Assembly (NCBI GenBank): GCA_021234155.1
Contig: JAJEKV010000023.1
Coordinates: forward strand, 7,478,009-7,542,008
Direction: 5' to 3'
Origin: Isoetes taiwanensis
Lineage: Eukaryota; Streptophyta; Lycopodiopsida; Isoetales; Isoetaceae
DNA length: 64,000 bases
Program-made: the position numbers and the translations under genes
Shown: positions 1 to 11,789 of the stretch, one piece after another
Layout of the letters: the number at the start of each line of letters is the position of its first letter
Numbering within the stretch: the first letter of the stretch is position 1
Notes under the pieces: model-generated
Databases searched by the model: none
What the model saw: the letters and a program-made list of their open reading frames with translations, nothing else
What the model was told of the DNA's origin: nothing

Positions 1-1630
1 ATGTAAGTCCTTCCCATTCTAACCTCTTCATACCAACCATCATCTACATTCAATCTGTTTGGCTATTTCTGCTAGGCTACCTTCATTTCCAGATTATGTT
101 CATATGATGTACCTTATGTTACCAGCCAATTTGTGTTCTTATTGGCTCACCGTTTACTTTTGCTGTTAGGTAGAGATATGTGTGTTTGCCAGTGCACATT
201 TTGGAAGGCATGTCTAATCAATGCTTTGTGGGTTGCAGGGTGTGAGAGTAGGTATCCTTTATTAGCTGCTTCCATCTATCAAAGAGCTTAAGGCAGCTTA
301 CAGTTCCGGATGTTGAGGCGGTAAGGATCTATTCTATGCTTTGACAAGAAGTCACAAAGGAGGACACTAATTGCAGTTGGTTTGCTTTTATTTTAATTTA
401 AGGTCATTTGGTTTGATGTTGCTGCAATCCAGAACATCTCGGTGCATTTCAGAATGGACAATCTTCATATTGTTAAGAAGTTGTTTAGTATGACATATGG
501 GCAGATCTGAAAGTTTCAAGTGGCTAGTAATGAACTTCGGACATCTACGAGAAAAGGAAAAGAAGAACTTAGAAAGTGGAGCTACTTACTTGTGAGGATT
601 AGATAGAATATAAACATGGTTGTGAAAACATAGAAATATCACATTTGGAAGCATAAATGAATTATGATTGACCAAGATCGGCATGCCTATCATACCAAGT
701 GGTCCAGAAAATACTAGCATTATATGCTTACTCGTTCTGTTCTTCGTATGCCAATTTCTGCATTTGCCAATTTCTGCATTGCTACATTCTGGACTCTTGC
801 ATCTCAAATTAAATTACAAATTTGAGAAGCGCATTGAGATTGTGTTGGCAATGTTGGAATTCTAAAATGCCCCAAACGCCATTCAAGTATCAAACTGTGT
901 TCTTTTTTGTTTATGTTGTGTTAGAATTATCCTAACCCACAATGTATATAAACTTAAAAGATACCTATATCTATATGAAATTTCACACCACAAATACCAT
1001 GCTTCTCTTGAAAAAACACCACCACCATAACATCACTTACTATATGAAACAGAGAATCTGCATTTGGCATTAATGGACACCTATGTGTTCAACAACCTTA
1101 CCCTCAACATAACAATTTGTTGCTAAGCCCAGCACCGTCGCTAGTATTAGTGGTTTAGAAAAAAGAAAAGAAACTATTTGAGTGACCACCATATTTAGAA
1201 TAACTAGATAATGATAGTGGCATGGCCTAAGTTTTTGTTCACACCTTAGTAGAATGAATTGAGGAATTTAAGAGTGTGTTAACATGAGAACAAATATCAA
1301 TATGAGTGCTATATATATACCCAGTAAATTAATAGCTAAATCTCTTAAGGTAAATCAACACTAGTCGCCTTGCATGACACATTGACATTGCTTACAATTA
1401 TCTTTTACATGTGGTATTTTTGCACTAAATCGAACAAAAGAAATATTCACGTGCCCCAATCTACAATCCCATTCAAGGGAATGGATTTCTAGGTTTTAAA
1501 TGTTCTTGCCTTCTAATTATTGGCTGGTTAACTTGACTACTGAATGGATGGTTTAGTAGAAAAAAATTTATTTTGAAATGCCTAGTTAACTTGACTAATC
1601 AATGGGTGATTTAGCAAAAAAAAAATTATT
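1..1630. other. AT-rich sequence, no gene recognised
   Basis: The open frames here are short (up to 73 codons) and resemble nothing I know. I see no repeat, RNA gene or transposon motif. Exons of a gene lying to the left cannot be excluded. Confidence 0.5.
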
Positions 1631-1683
1631 TTGAAATGCACTTCATAATACTCGGGTTTCAAACTGACACCGAGTAAGTAAAG

Positions 1684-1727
1684 AGAAATGTTCGCGGCGG
1701 CCTTGGCCGCCGCGATAAATTTCTTTA
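1684..1727 (+). repeat. SINE-like GC hairpin, copy 1
   Basis: A strong inverted repeat: CGCGGCGGCC then a TT loop then GGCCGCCGCG, flanked by an outer stem GAAAT/ATTTC. It is preceded at 1654-1664 by GGTTTCAAACT, which resembles a tRNA B box. The same module recurs near 13171 and 16408. The tRNA-like box and the conserved tail suggest a tRNA-derived SINE, but no full-length unit is defined here. Confidence 0.5.
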
Positions 1728-1759
1728 CTTATTATTCTATTGCATATAGTCTATACTTA

Positions 1760-4480
1760 TTATTCTATTGCTGTTTTTATTGCTAACTTTTTTTTTTTAG
1801 CGCAACAGCCTAACCTTAAGTGTCACATCACATTATCTAAAAGCCTAGCCTATGCACATGTCCAAATATTTGACTCGGAAGTACGTAGAGCCATTTGATG
1901 TTGATCTAAAAAAATGAACGTCTCAAAAAATAAGAAAATTGCGACGTTTGGGAAGGTTCCTGTTTCGCTTTTGCCATTCTTTGCTTGTTTTAGGATTCTT
2001 TATTTTATGACTCATGCGTGGTTTCATATTGATCCATAAACAACTTAGGCTCATATTGTTTTTTCTTGATTAGGTTTTGCAAGCGATTTTGGGTTTTCGT
2101 TTTGTCTGTTTGCTGCTTGCTCTTGGCCAGTCACCCCTTTTTGCCCTACGCATCGTGCAACCGGCCAAGCTTTGTTCAATTCCTTATATTTTGCAGAAAT
2201 TATTGTTTTCAAAGTGTTGTTGGTGTGGTAGATGACAACCATAAATCCAGATTTTCTCTTCCGGCTTTCGAAAGTTTTACTTGAATATGACTTCCATTTT
2301 GTTTTGAGCCCAAATATTGTGATGCCAGAAGACCCCGCTTTTGTTTTTTCCATGTGTCCTCCATGATTTTGCGTGTGCTTTGTCGTTGATGGAATCCAAA
2401 TGTAGCATAGCTAAGAGCTTTCTTGAAGCACGATTGTTTTAGCTAGACCTAACAAGTAGCTTATACACAAAGCCCACTCAATGAAGATGCACAATAACTA
2501 CACCGGATTCCTTCCTTCAAAATTTTTGTGAATCTAAATTATCGATCTGCATCCTCTACCCATTCTTCCTGAGTCAAACCTAGGCTTCCGAATTTTTCTT
2601 GCCTCTCTTTGCTGTCAGTTGGATACATTGTAGCATATTTTAATACCTTTGGTACTACAAATGTAGTCGCCAAGCTGTTTAAAAAGTTCAAAAGATGTAG
2701 GTTAATAGTGAATTTCCAGACGACAGGAGTGAATAGATGAACTGGGTCAAAACTTCTATCACTATTATTCACAGATGCATTCAGTCCTTATAATACATCC
2801 TTGGCACTCCTCAACTTTTATGGATAACTACTTTGACAAAGGGTTTAAAAGACAAGCCTCTAATTTCTTTGAAATGATATTAGCAGCAGACATCTGAGTT
2901 ACAGTTCTGTATTTTTTTTTATATAAAAATAGGAAACTGCTCTTCAAGAAGACCATATCTTACCTTGAGATGCCTGGAGATTATTGTAGCGCATTTGATA
3001 GATGCAAGCATATTTTCTCTTCGAAACATGTTCTTACTCGCCTCGGTAATTCTTTCCGCCAGTGCACAATCACAATAAAATATGGTAAGGAAGACTCTAA
3101 ACTTTTGTAAAACATGCAATCTAGTTTAGGTCGGACTAAATGAATTGTGTTCAGTTGAGCAGGAGGAAAAAAACTTCTATATATGTTTAATTTGCAAGAC
3201 ATTAGAGGACATTTTATTTTTTCTGCTTTGAAGGCTGTATACGCTCATGATATGAAAATTCAATCATTGTTTGTAAATATAGGAAGTCCAGTTAGAGTGA
3301 CTCTAATCCCAAATTACAATAGGGGATCTGATTAGACATGTCACATGTCTGACACCTGCACATAACTTGCACTTTGAAATATCTTACGTTTAATGCACAT
3401 GTACATATCCCTTCTCAAATTGTTGAATGACGAGTGTAATATTATACTGCAATAACGTTATGGCATTTAAATTCTAATATGGCATTTAAATTCTAAGTGT
3501 AAAGGATTAATAACGACTTTTTAAATGACGAATGCATATTTTTGCAAGATGGTTAATATCTCATATAGTAATAATGGTGAATGGGCTATGGAATAAATGG
3601 AGCAGTGGTATTGTTATCACCGATTTTGGTCTTATAAGGAACGGGTTTACTTGTTTATGAGCATGGTATGTTATTCTAATTGTATAGATCCAGAATTGGG
3701 GAGTTGTTTACCAGACTATTTGGCTATCCTTCTTGAATGTAACTTATTTCCCTTCGCTTAAATATTTGCATTTACCAGAATAGTTCGATATCCTTCTTAA
3801 AGGTGCCAAATGAAGATAATATGTGATATGCCTAATGTTCCTCCACCTTTATGTTGGAAATTTCACGCTAGTTTGATATTTGTTAGTTTTTTTCATGCAA
3901 CGAGCATCTTTTTGGACTTGAAGCTTCTAAGAACAAACATTTTTTCTTGAAGACTGCCCATGAACTCAAAGCAGGGATATCACTTCTGGCTGTTGACGGA
4001 AATGTGGAACCATTTATCTTCATTAGCAACATAATAAATCAGAAACTCTGGAATATGGCCTGCTGGATAAATCAAAGAGTTTAAAAAGACAGAGGAATAG
4101 AAAGCAGTAAACTAGGATTTGACAAATGCTTGTTGATGAAATTAAGTTTGCTCATAATTTTACTTCTTTACAGGGATACCTCAAATAGCAATGATAGCCC
4201 ACAGAACCACATAAGTTCATTCAAACAACGATGACAGATGCCTTTGGGTTCATGCAAACATTTTTATCTTGAACTATTCATACTTTCATTTGGCATATCT
4301 AAGATACTCTTACATATCCGTAAGATAGATAGAGAAAATGTCTAATCTCCAGTGCCGTTTGACCAACGCTGCAGCATCACTGTACAATTCAGTTTGTCAT
4401 TTAGAAGCAAATAGTGTTTTCGTAGTTGATACGCAACAACATCATTGTACAACTCAATTTCTCAATAAGAAGCAAATATT
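1760..4480. other. Unannotated AT-rich sequence
   Basis: There is no reading frame over about 100 codons and no recognisable domain. The 100-codon minus frame at 2051-2353 has no family signature. I see nothing that supports a gene. Confidence 0.5.
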
Positions 4481-4495
4481 AATTTCCGTATGGAT

Positions 4496-4558
4496 CCCAT
4501 GACCTATTGGTCTCCGTGGACGTTAAAAAAACTATTCTATTCTATTCTATTCTATTCG
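4496..4558 (+). mobile_element. LINE 3' end with pentanucleotide tail
   Basis: About 35 bases match the terminal sequence of the other LINE ends in this window (TTGGTCTCCGTGGACGTT, then an A run). They are followed by a (TATTC)n tail at 4532-4557. The copy is truncated at its 5' side to a few dozen bases and carries no coding sequence. Confidence 0.6.
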
Positions 4559-4569
4559 TTTTCTATTAA

Positions 4570-5440
4570 ACATATAAAGTTACATAAATAACAAAAGCAG
4601 GTTGCAAACTAACCAACCTGATACCTGTTACTAAGTACAAAAAATGATGTAAAGGTGAGCCTAGCTCTATATATCTTTGATCCAATCAGAATCAGGTGCC
4701 AAAATACAATCTTAGAAAAGTTCATAAATTTGCTGCAATTATATAACCTCATAGATACCCAGGATAACCAAAAATCTCCCGCGTTGTCATTTTCTTCAGT
4801 TTGAACAGATTTCTAAGTTACTGCAGGTCCAGAATAAGAAAAAGATCGGGGTCCAACTCCTCTTCATCATCATCTATGATCACCAGATCTATGGCCATTG
4901 GATCAGTGTGCCAGCTAATTTCATCTCACTTTGGAGAAAAGGCAAAGCATCAGAGGGAAGAAGTATCAGAAAACAGGATTAGAGCCTCTCCATGGGCGTC
5001 CTGGTTAGCTTTATGATGATAGGACATATCTCTAAACTGCAAGAATTGCCCTTCAGTAAGCAACATGTTATAATTAAACAGGAACCTATCTAGCATAAAA
5101 CTTTGATATCCATTAAGCAGGAAAGTCTTGAGCTTTAACAGATCCTACGGGATATTGAGTGACAAAGGCCAAAGATGCTCATTGTTAAAGATCTTAGTAG
5201 CAGTAGCATAGGCTAAAAGGTTCTCAAGGTTCGGCTTACAATTCATCCTCAATGTGAGAGCTATCAGCATTTCTGAACACCACAAAATGGTCATCAGTAA
5301 GAAGCATGTCATTACATAGAAAAATATTGAAAAAACCCTCAAATTTGCCTATAGTTGATCAAGCCCTATATGCTTTATCTAGCTTCCTATTTTTATAGGC
5401 CATAGCAGTTTTAGATAGCTCTATTTGAAAGGATAGTTAA
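4570..5440. other. No gene recognised
   Basis: Short frames only. The 71-codon plus frame at 4801-5016 is serine-rich and has no recognised domain. Confidence 0.45.
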
Positions 5441-5449
5441 CTTTTTCAT

Positions 5450-6550
5450 GGGCAATTTGGGACCCTTAGATTATGGAAGATTCCACAAAATCTTCTACAT
5501 CGAAGGTCTGAATATTTCCCATCCAAAAAACTCTTGCACAAGAAAGAAAGGCCACAGGTCGAAGCAATTAAATACAATTAAAAAAAAACAAGACTAATGG
5601 TCAAAACGCCTAGAGAAATGACAGACACCATTTCTGTTTGTCCGCAAAAAACAGGGATGCCATATCTGTTGCTCCCAACTGACAAAGGCCAGCCCCAGGT
5701 TGTGGAAGTTGCGAATGGAATTCAGAGCAAAAATTCGAAGCTTGAGTCTTGTCTAAGATGAGAACAGGAACAAATCCTTCTCTTAAATCCTCTCCACCTT
5801 GCTAAATCATATTCTAATAGTTGTTCGACTCTTCTCTCTAGCCCCGCCACAAAATATAGAGCATGGAGGAATCGAACCCCCCAGGCCATGATGGCCTCAC
5901 AAGAATCCAAGAATTCAAGTTTGCATGCACTGGCAGAATCCAGCTACTGCTGGAGCCATAGCTTCTGGCAGCGAAGAAAACAAAACTGGATGTGGTGCAA
6001 AGCAAGCAGTCCATTAAACTCAAAAAAAAAAAAAAAAAAAAAAAAAACTGCAAAATAAACAATTCAAACAGTAAAATAAACAAATCCCCATTTTCTTCTT
6101 CTGGTACACAACTAGAACCGATGATCTTCTTCTTCTTGCCATGCATTGGATGCAACTGGACCAGCATCAAATGCCCAGAACAAGCAATAAAAAAGAAATG
6201 AAGTAGAAACTACAATACCTCCACAAGATTCGGTAAGCGAATTAGGGCAATTATAACATGCCCTAAACATTCGGCATGCCAATATGCCTCGAACATCCGG
6301 CATGTCTGGAAGATCGTGTCGACACTAGCCAGCTTTCTACTTCTGCCTGTATCAAATCCCCTTTTTCAACCATTCACATGGAAACAACTTTAAATAACTT
6401 AGGAATTTAAGCAGCTCAAAAAACACTGGTAAGCACCTCAACTTTGGGATTACTGCGACTAGAAATACAATAATTTCCAAAAATTATATGCCCAACCAAT
6501 GCCTGCATATCCTACACCAATACAGAAATTATTGTGCAAAGTTTATCGAT
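5450..6550. repeat. Members of unclassified dispersed repeats
   Basis: Two parts have relatives elsewhere in the window. The stretch 5450-5545 resembles 36530-36640 (shared motif AAACTCTTGCACAAG and the paired AGAAGATTCC...AATCTTCTA). The stretch 6296-6550 resembles 56925-57180 in the same orientation (shared blocks such as CAACCAATGC and CACCAATACA). No coding domain or terminal repeat is visible. A 25-base A run lies at 6020-6046. Confidence 0.4.
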
Positions 6551-7012
6551 TGGAGGGCAGAATATCAATATAGGCAACATTTTGATATGGAAGACCTGCC
6601 CACAAGTGTCGGCAAGCCTGACACGTCAGGATGTTGCTTAAAGCAACATTTTTATAACATGGAAAAAGGTTATGTCGCATTTTGTAGCAAAAAATAAGTT
6701 CTTTAAAACGCTGGTAGACCCTCGGAGTGCTCAACTGCTATGTAGAATCGCTGGAACAACAGGATCATTAGCTGAAATTGTGGAACGTCGATCACATATG
6801 AAAACACCGCAGCCAAGAAAATTTTATTGACATTCAGGGTTAGAAATAGTGCCACATGGCAAGGCACTATTGAACGAGCCGACATAATGTGACATAAACT
6901 GTTTTTACTTATGCTAGTAATGGATGCATGTTAGTCTATAAATCCATGATTCGAACTTGCCCTATTACCATTTGTTCTGGTACATATAGGATAGAATTGA
7001 ATTGAATTGAAT

Positions 7013-7170
7013 GTTTTTTATCGTTCACGGAGACCAACCGGCCTATAGGACCTAATATAAGAGTGCAGCAGGCGTATTGCTGCCCGGAACAAAAAACGGC
7101 CTTCAGGAGAAAAACCGTGGCATCAATAAGACTGCTGATAAGCTATTCAAATATACATATATATATGACC
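7013..7170 (-). mobile_element. LINE 3' end (minus strand)
   Basis: This is the reverse complement of a LINE terminus. It matches 41593-41745 over about 140 bases with clear common blocks (GGCCTAT, GTGCAGCA, AAAAACCGT, CAAATATACATAT). On its distal side it abuts a (GAATT)n microsatellite at 6994-7012, which corresponds to an (AATTC)n tail on the element's sense strand. Confidence 0.65.
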
Positions 7171-7179
7171 ATGGGATTC

Positions 7180-8810
7180 CGACTATTGAGTCCATTGGGA
7201 TTATGTGGGCACATCGAATAACCTGATACCATCGTGAGGGACACCTTTTTTTTCCTTGGTTTTTTTTCCACACTCAATTGTAGGAGATTTCATACGAAGG
7301 GTCTAAAAATCGGGGAGACATAGGATAATAATTATATAGAGGATATTTAGGTTCTTTTCGATTCCTCCCACGTTGCATCAAAGTTCCCTTAAGTTAGTTA
7401 TGTTTGGATGTTATTGTGAAAGCTGTTGCATTTAAGTTAGCAAATACGAACTATGGACGGATCAGTAGTATTAGTGAGGAAATAGCTTGAGACACATTCA
7501 CACATGTTCTATTATTCATTATATGTGTTAACATATATGAGGATATACATCTGTTTTGTATGCCTTGGCATCTTCTTTTTTATTTTGGAATGGGGTTGGG
7601 AACCGCGCCAAGGAATGTCGCATGCGGCGTTCCCTTTTCCCCTTGCGGGAAGCATGTGGTATTCCCTGCAAATTTTGAATTTTATTCAAGCCTCGGCTTC
7701 CTGTCTCTCAAAGATCGACAGCATCTGGAGTGGCGTTTCCTCTCTCATGGCCGAGACAACCTGGAGTGGCCCTTGAAGCCTTCTCTTTCTAAGCTAATGG
7801 ATGCAGAGTAACGACACTGCAAGTTACAGTTTTTGAAAAATACTTCTTGCTATTTCTCGTACAAAAACTGCAGGTCATTGCTTCCCCGAGAATTTTGGGA
7901 AATCTTGAGTAATCCTTGAAGGTAAAGGGCTGCAAGTTACATGTAGTTATTTGTTCTATACGAATCTATGCCGAGCCAGGCTAGTGGTCTTCTCCTACAA
8001 ATAAAAGCAGCATCACAGGTGTAAGGATTTCTTACTGTTTGTATTTCTTCCCATTTGTATTTTCAATGCCATAGCATTGACTTACATATGTTCTTCTTTG
8101 GGTTAGGCTGTCAGCTAGACTGAGGGTGGTGGCAAGCTTCACACGGCTTAACTGTTCTTTCTCTCAAAGGAACATCACCCATCAATTTTATACTACCTCA
8201 TGTTAGAGGTGTGCCATATATCGATTTATTTGCTGTTAATCGCATTTAATTAAAGTGAGTCTCATGCGCTTGTCATTTTTTTTTGGAACCCTCTTATTTT
8301 AAACAAAAAAGGTGTGCGAAGCATCTTTAACCTAAATAATTACTAAAAAGACGAGTTTTTTCGTATGAAATTTAGTCCCTTCACGAAGACATTTTGCCAC
8401 TTTTTTCTTGGATAGTCGAATCATTGAAAATAAATGTTTTTTCATGTGAGGGTGAATCCATTTACCAAGAAATCTCTACCTTTTTTCAAATGCGTAGGCG
8501 AGAAATCACAAACTCCAATAAATTTTAAGAATCATATATTTATAAATGGATTCATTATAATATATGTTATAATGGATGAAGAGACCATAGCGGCTCTACT
8601 GTCACAACGCTTACACAGCTAATGCCAACGTCTCGTCGTGGAGCACTCTCCGACCTATTCCAAGCCACGGGGGCAACTTGATGATGTGCTTCATGGGTCA
8701 CACACTGGCCCTTTTCTTTGATGAACAGGTCTTTCCATTGCTCCCAAGCATGTACTATCTGGCTACAGACAAGATAAATAAATAAAAACTAGTTTTGAAG
8801 ACCATTTCTA
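7180..8810. other. No gene recognised
   Basis: Two overlapping plus frames of 83-90 codons at 7504-7811 have no recognisable motif and are probably chance. The rest is AT-rich with many stops. Confidence 0.45.
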
Positions 8811-8819
8811 AAGGCAACA

Positions 8820-9445
8820 TAGAGTGAAAAACGCAGGTCTGAGGGCATTTCTCGACTCGCAAGCCGAGAAAGGTAACTCAAACGAAAAGATAGATTTGAG
8901 GGCTTTTTCGTGAAAAATGCAGTTTTGAGGGCCTTTAGTCGAGAAAGGCAGCTCAGAGTGAAAAATGCAGTTCTGAGGGCCTTGAATCGAGAAAGAAAAC
9001 TTAGAGTGAAAAATGCAGTTCTGACTCGACTATGAGTGGAGAAAGGCAGCTCAGACTAAAAACAATGTTCTGAACGAGTCAAGAAATACAGTTCAGCGTG
9101 AAAAACGCAGGTCTTAGGGCCTTCTTTGACTCATGAGTCGAGAAAGATAGCTCAAAGTGAAAAATGTATTTCTGAGGGCCTTTCTCGACTTGTGAGTTGA
9201 GAATGGCAGCTCTATGAAGGCTAATCGCGTAAAGTGAGAGGTGCACCATTGTGTCAAGAAAGGCAGCTCAGAGTGAAAAAGACAGGTCTAATGGCCTTTC
9301 TCGACTCGGAGTCGAGAAGCAAAAAGGCAATCCTGAAGACAAGTCAAAGGGAAAAAAGCAGGCCTAATGGCCTTTCTCGACTCATGAGTCGAGAAAGGCA
9401 GCTTAGAGTAAAAAGGCAAGCTCAAGGCAAAAAATGCAGATCTCG
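8820..9445. repeat. Minisatellite built on a CTCGACTCATGAGTCGAG palindrome
   Basis: Roughly ten degenerate tandem units of about 55-70 bases. Each contains a form of GAGAAAGGCAGCTCAGAGTG, AAAAATGCAG and TCTGAGGGCC, plus a palindromic segment around CTCGACTCATGAGTCGAG. The best copy, 9371-9398, is a perfect 28-bp palindrome. The 79-codon plus frame through it (9234-9473) simply reads the repeat and is not taken as a gene. Confidence 0.8.
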
Positions 9446-9599
9446 ATTAGAAGAAGCAGGTTTGACTAGCTAGTTGGGAAACATACAATTTTTTGAGAAA
9501 CATCATGTTACAAAACATCATGTTTCTCGTCTTTCTCATCTAAAGAAGAGGACACATTCTCACCACTTTGTCCTTAGATTGAAAGAATTAAGATATATA

Positions 9600-9900
9600 A
9601 TAAACTACACCGGATTATACCATAGTCTAAGCGCCCCATCGTTAAAGAAATCATTCATTAATCTAGACAATCATTAACATAGACCTAGAGTGGATCACAC
9701 CATAGTTTATTATCTTACTCACCACCTTGCCACTTTAGATTTGGACACGCATTGAGATATAGACTTGGGGGTGGATCACACCATAGTTTAATGGCTTCCC
9801 CACCCCCACTCTCAAAGAAAACAAGATGCCCCATCTTTAAGAAATTTTTTATTAATTTAGATATTCATATATTAATTTGGACAGTACAAGGGACCATGAG
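9600..9900. repeat. Tandem duplication
   Basis: Two imperfect copies about 170 bases apart share ATACCATAGTCTAA / ACACCATAGTTTAA, GCCCCATC, TTAAGAAATT and ATTAATTTAGA-type blocks. No coding potential. Confidence 0.5.
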
Positions 9901-10209
9901 GGCTCATATATATCATACCATATATAAAGCAGTAACATTTCTGTTCTTAAAAAATTAGGAAGTATTTTTTCTGGGCTGAGAACAACTTTGCGCTTGACAC
10001 GTACTTTTTTTCTTCATTTCTAAAATCTTAAAAAAAAACAAATGTTGATGGTTGACACGTAGATTTCCCCTTTCTTGCTCTACAAGCAATACATGGCTAT
10101 GGATCTCCTGTCTTGGTTTCTTGAGGAAAGCTCACCGATCTTCCGGCTATGGCGACATGCCATGGGCAATGTTGCGCCCATTCATATTTCCGGCCTTGCC
10201 AGATGCTGT

Positions 10210-10610
10210 AGCAGTGCTGCACAAATTTTTGCCCGCAAATAATGAGGATTCAGCAGAAAACATTTAGGTATGAAAGTGCATGAAAGGAAGAAGCCACAAC
10301 TGGACGGAATGCCCCTTTGCTAATCCTGGAGAGAAGGCAAGAAGGAGGTATCCAAGATGGGTTCCATATCTGGGCACTGCTTGCCGTGATTTAGAAAGGG
10401 AAACTGCAAACAGGGCGATGGTTGTGAATATGCTTATGGGGTTTTTGAATGCTGGCTTCATCCTGCTCGCTACAGACTCGCCCAATTCCGAAGGCGTATT
10501 TGCCAGACCGACATCGGGAAGATCTTCCTCTGCAAGATTGAGGCAGTCTTCTGATGAATGCAAGTTCTGGCATGGTGATTTTGGCTTCAAATTTTCCTAG
10601 CCCTGTCGTG
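10210..10610 (+). pseudogene. CCCH zinc-finger (plant RR-TZF family) gene fragment, frameshifted
   Basis: Plant RR-TZF proteins are RNA-binding regulators with an arginine-rich block and two CCCH fingers. The frame from 10280 reads HNWTECPFANPGEKARRR, very close to the family's hallmark block, then GTAC. One base appears lost near 10390-10400. In the next frame the sequence continues as [20 protein letters not shown], then HPARYR, which is the first CCCH finger and the linker to the second. After that the second finger is unrecognisable. Upstream, the expected start of the block is interrupted by TAG and TGA codons at about 10265-10275. No full gene surrounds it, so this is a decayed fragment. 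Family recognition is strong; which member it came from is unknown. Confidence 0.8.
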
Positions 10611-10619
10611 GCTGGCTGT

Positions 10620-11250
10620 TCGACCGGCCTCCGTTTTGCAAGGGTAGGGTTCTAACTTATGGGGTTTTTTTAGTCAAGCTCTGAACTTTGACATGGCCGT
10701 GCCTATTGAGATTCTGCTCTTTTGAGAACACCGGACCTTGGTAGAATATGGTGAGAGGAGCAGTGCGAACTTCAGAGCTTTCTGTTCTTTTCATATCTGT
10801 AGAGATTAACATGCATTTGAGCCCATTCTATGCAACATAACAGCATGTTTGAAGGGGTCATTCCAGAATTGCTTGGATTGACTTCAATAATGCATGCAAC
10901 TTGAGGTGCCGGAACAGAATTCAAATTTATTGCACTGAGGTTTCTTGATGATGTTTGCCCCGTCCATCCTGTGTTTGCAGGAAAGACGCCATACATGTTT
11001 TGAAGAGGCCCCCCCTATCATGTTTCCAGTTCTCGTTGGGAAGTGCATTACACCCATAGAAGGGCCTGCAGTATGAGCATTTGAGAATGCATTAGAGACG
11101 GCATTACTGGTTGTTTTTGGCACTGCTACCTTAAGGTATTCAAAGGCCATAATTGTAACTATCACTATGCCGTGGCCCTATCTAAAGGCATTTTGGGAAG
11201 AGTGGAAAACAAGAGAAGCATTCATCCTATCAATTCCTTAGAACAGAACT
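10620..11250. other. Upstream region of the mitochondrial-protein gene
   Basis: No recognised gene. The 93-codon minus frame at 10884-11165 has no known domain. The last 100-200 bases may hold the promoter and 5' UTR of the gene starting at 11251, but I see no clear promoter motif. Confidence 0.4.
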
Positions 11251-11783
11251 ATGGCGATGCTCCGACAGGCTGCACGAAGACTAGGAGGTGAGCTAGGCGC
11301 CTCCAGAAATGCTCCAGCTTTTAGGATCCGGCGAGCAAGTTTTAGCGGAGAGCGTGTCTTGAGCGAAGAAGAAAAAGCCGCTGAAAATGTCTATCAAGGT
11401 TTGCTATGAAATCTACCTCTCCCCTTTTATTTTTCGAGTCCTTCTTAGATTCTGGCATTATAATTTTCTAGAAACTTTTTGCAACTTCTTTCTTAAAATG
11501 TGCTCTGATTGCAACATTTCCTCTTTTACTTCCATGGTTCCATTATCTTGTTATGGATTTTACTGTTTAAAGATCACTGCAGATATTATGTTCCATGTTC
11601 AGATTTAATGTAGAGGGAGTTCTGTGTCTTAGTTTTGTTTCTATTATGTTGCAATTTGCCCTATTAAATGACGGTATCCTTTAGGTTTGATAACTTTCAA
11701 GTATATGCTGCTAAACCTCAAACAATGTTTTATTTGTATAGAAAATGGAAAGGGAGCGACTGGAAAAGCTTGCAAAACAGAAG
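11251..11783 (+). CDS. Small mitochondrial protein, At2g27730 type (exons 1 and 2 only)
   Basis: Exon 1 (11251-11398) starts MAMLRQAARRLGGELGA, an Arg/Ala-rich amphipathic leader typical of mitochondrial import. It continues ASFSGERVLSEEEKAAENVY, closely resembling the conserved N-terminus of the small plant protein At2g27730 (annotated mitochondrial). It ends at a GT donor. Exon 2 (about 11743-11783) reads KMERERLEKLAKQK, the next conserved block, between a TATAG acceptor and an AAG|GTATGC donor. The phases do not match: exon 1 ends in phase 1 with the obvious donor, while exon 2 needs phase 0. An unseen intermediate exon, another splice site or a mutation must be involved. The third conserved part, ending in a membrane helix, was not found downstream. 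The gene is either split by long introns or truncated. Confidence 0.65.
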
Positions 11784-11789
11784 GTATGC

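Noticed and set aside
9234-9473. A 79-codon repeat protein
   Set aside because: The frame is created by the tandem unit of the minisatellite and changes when units diverge.
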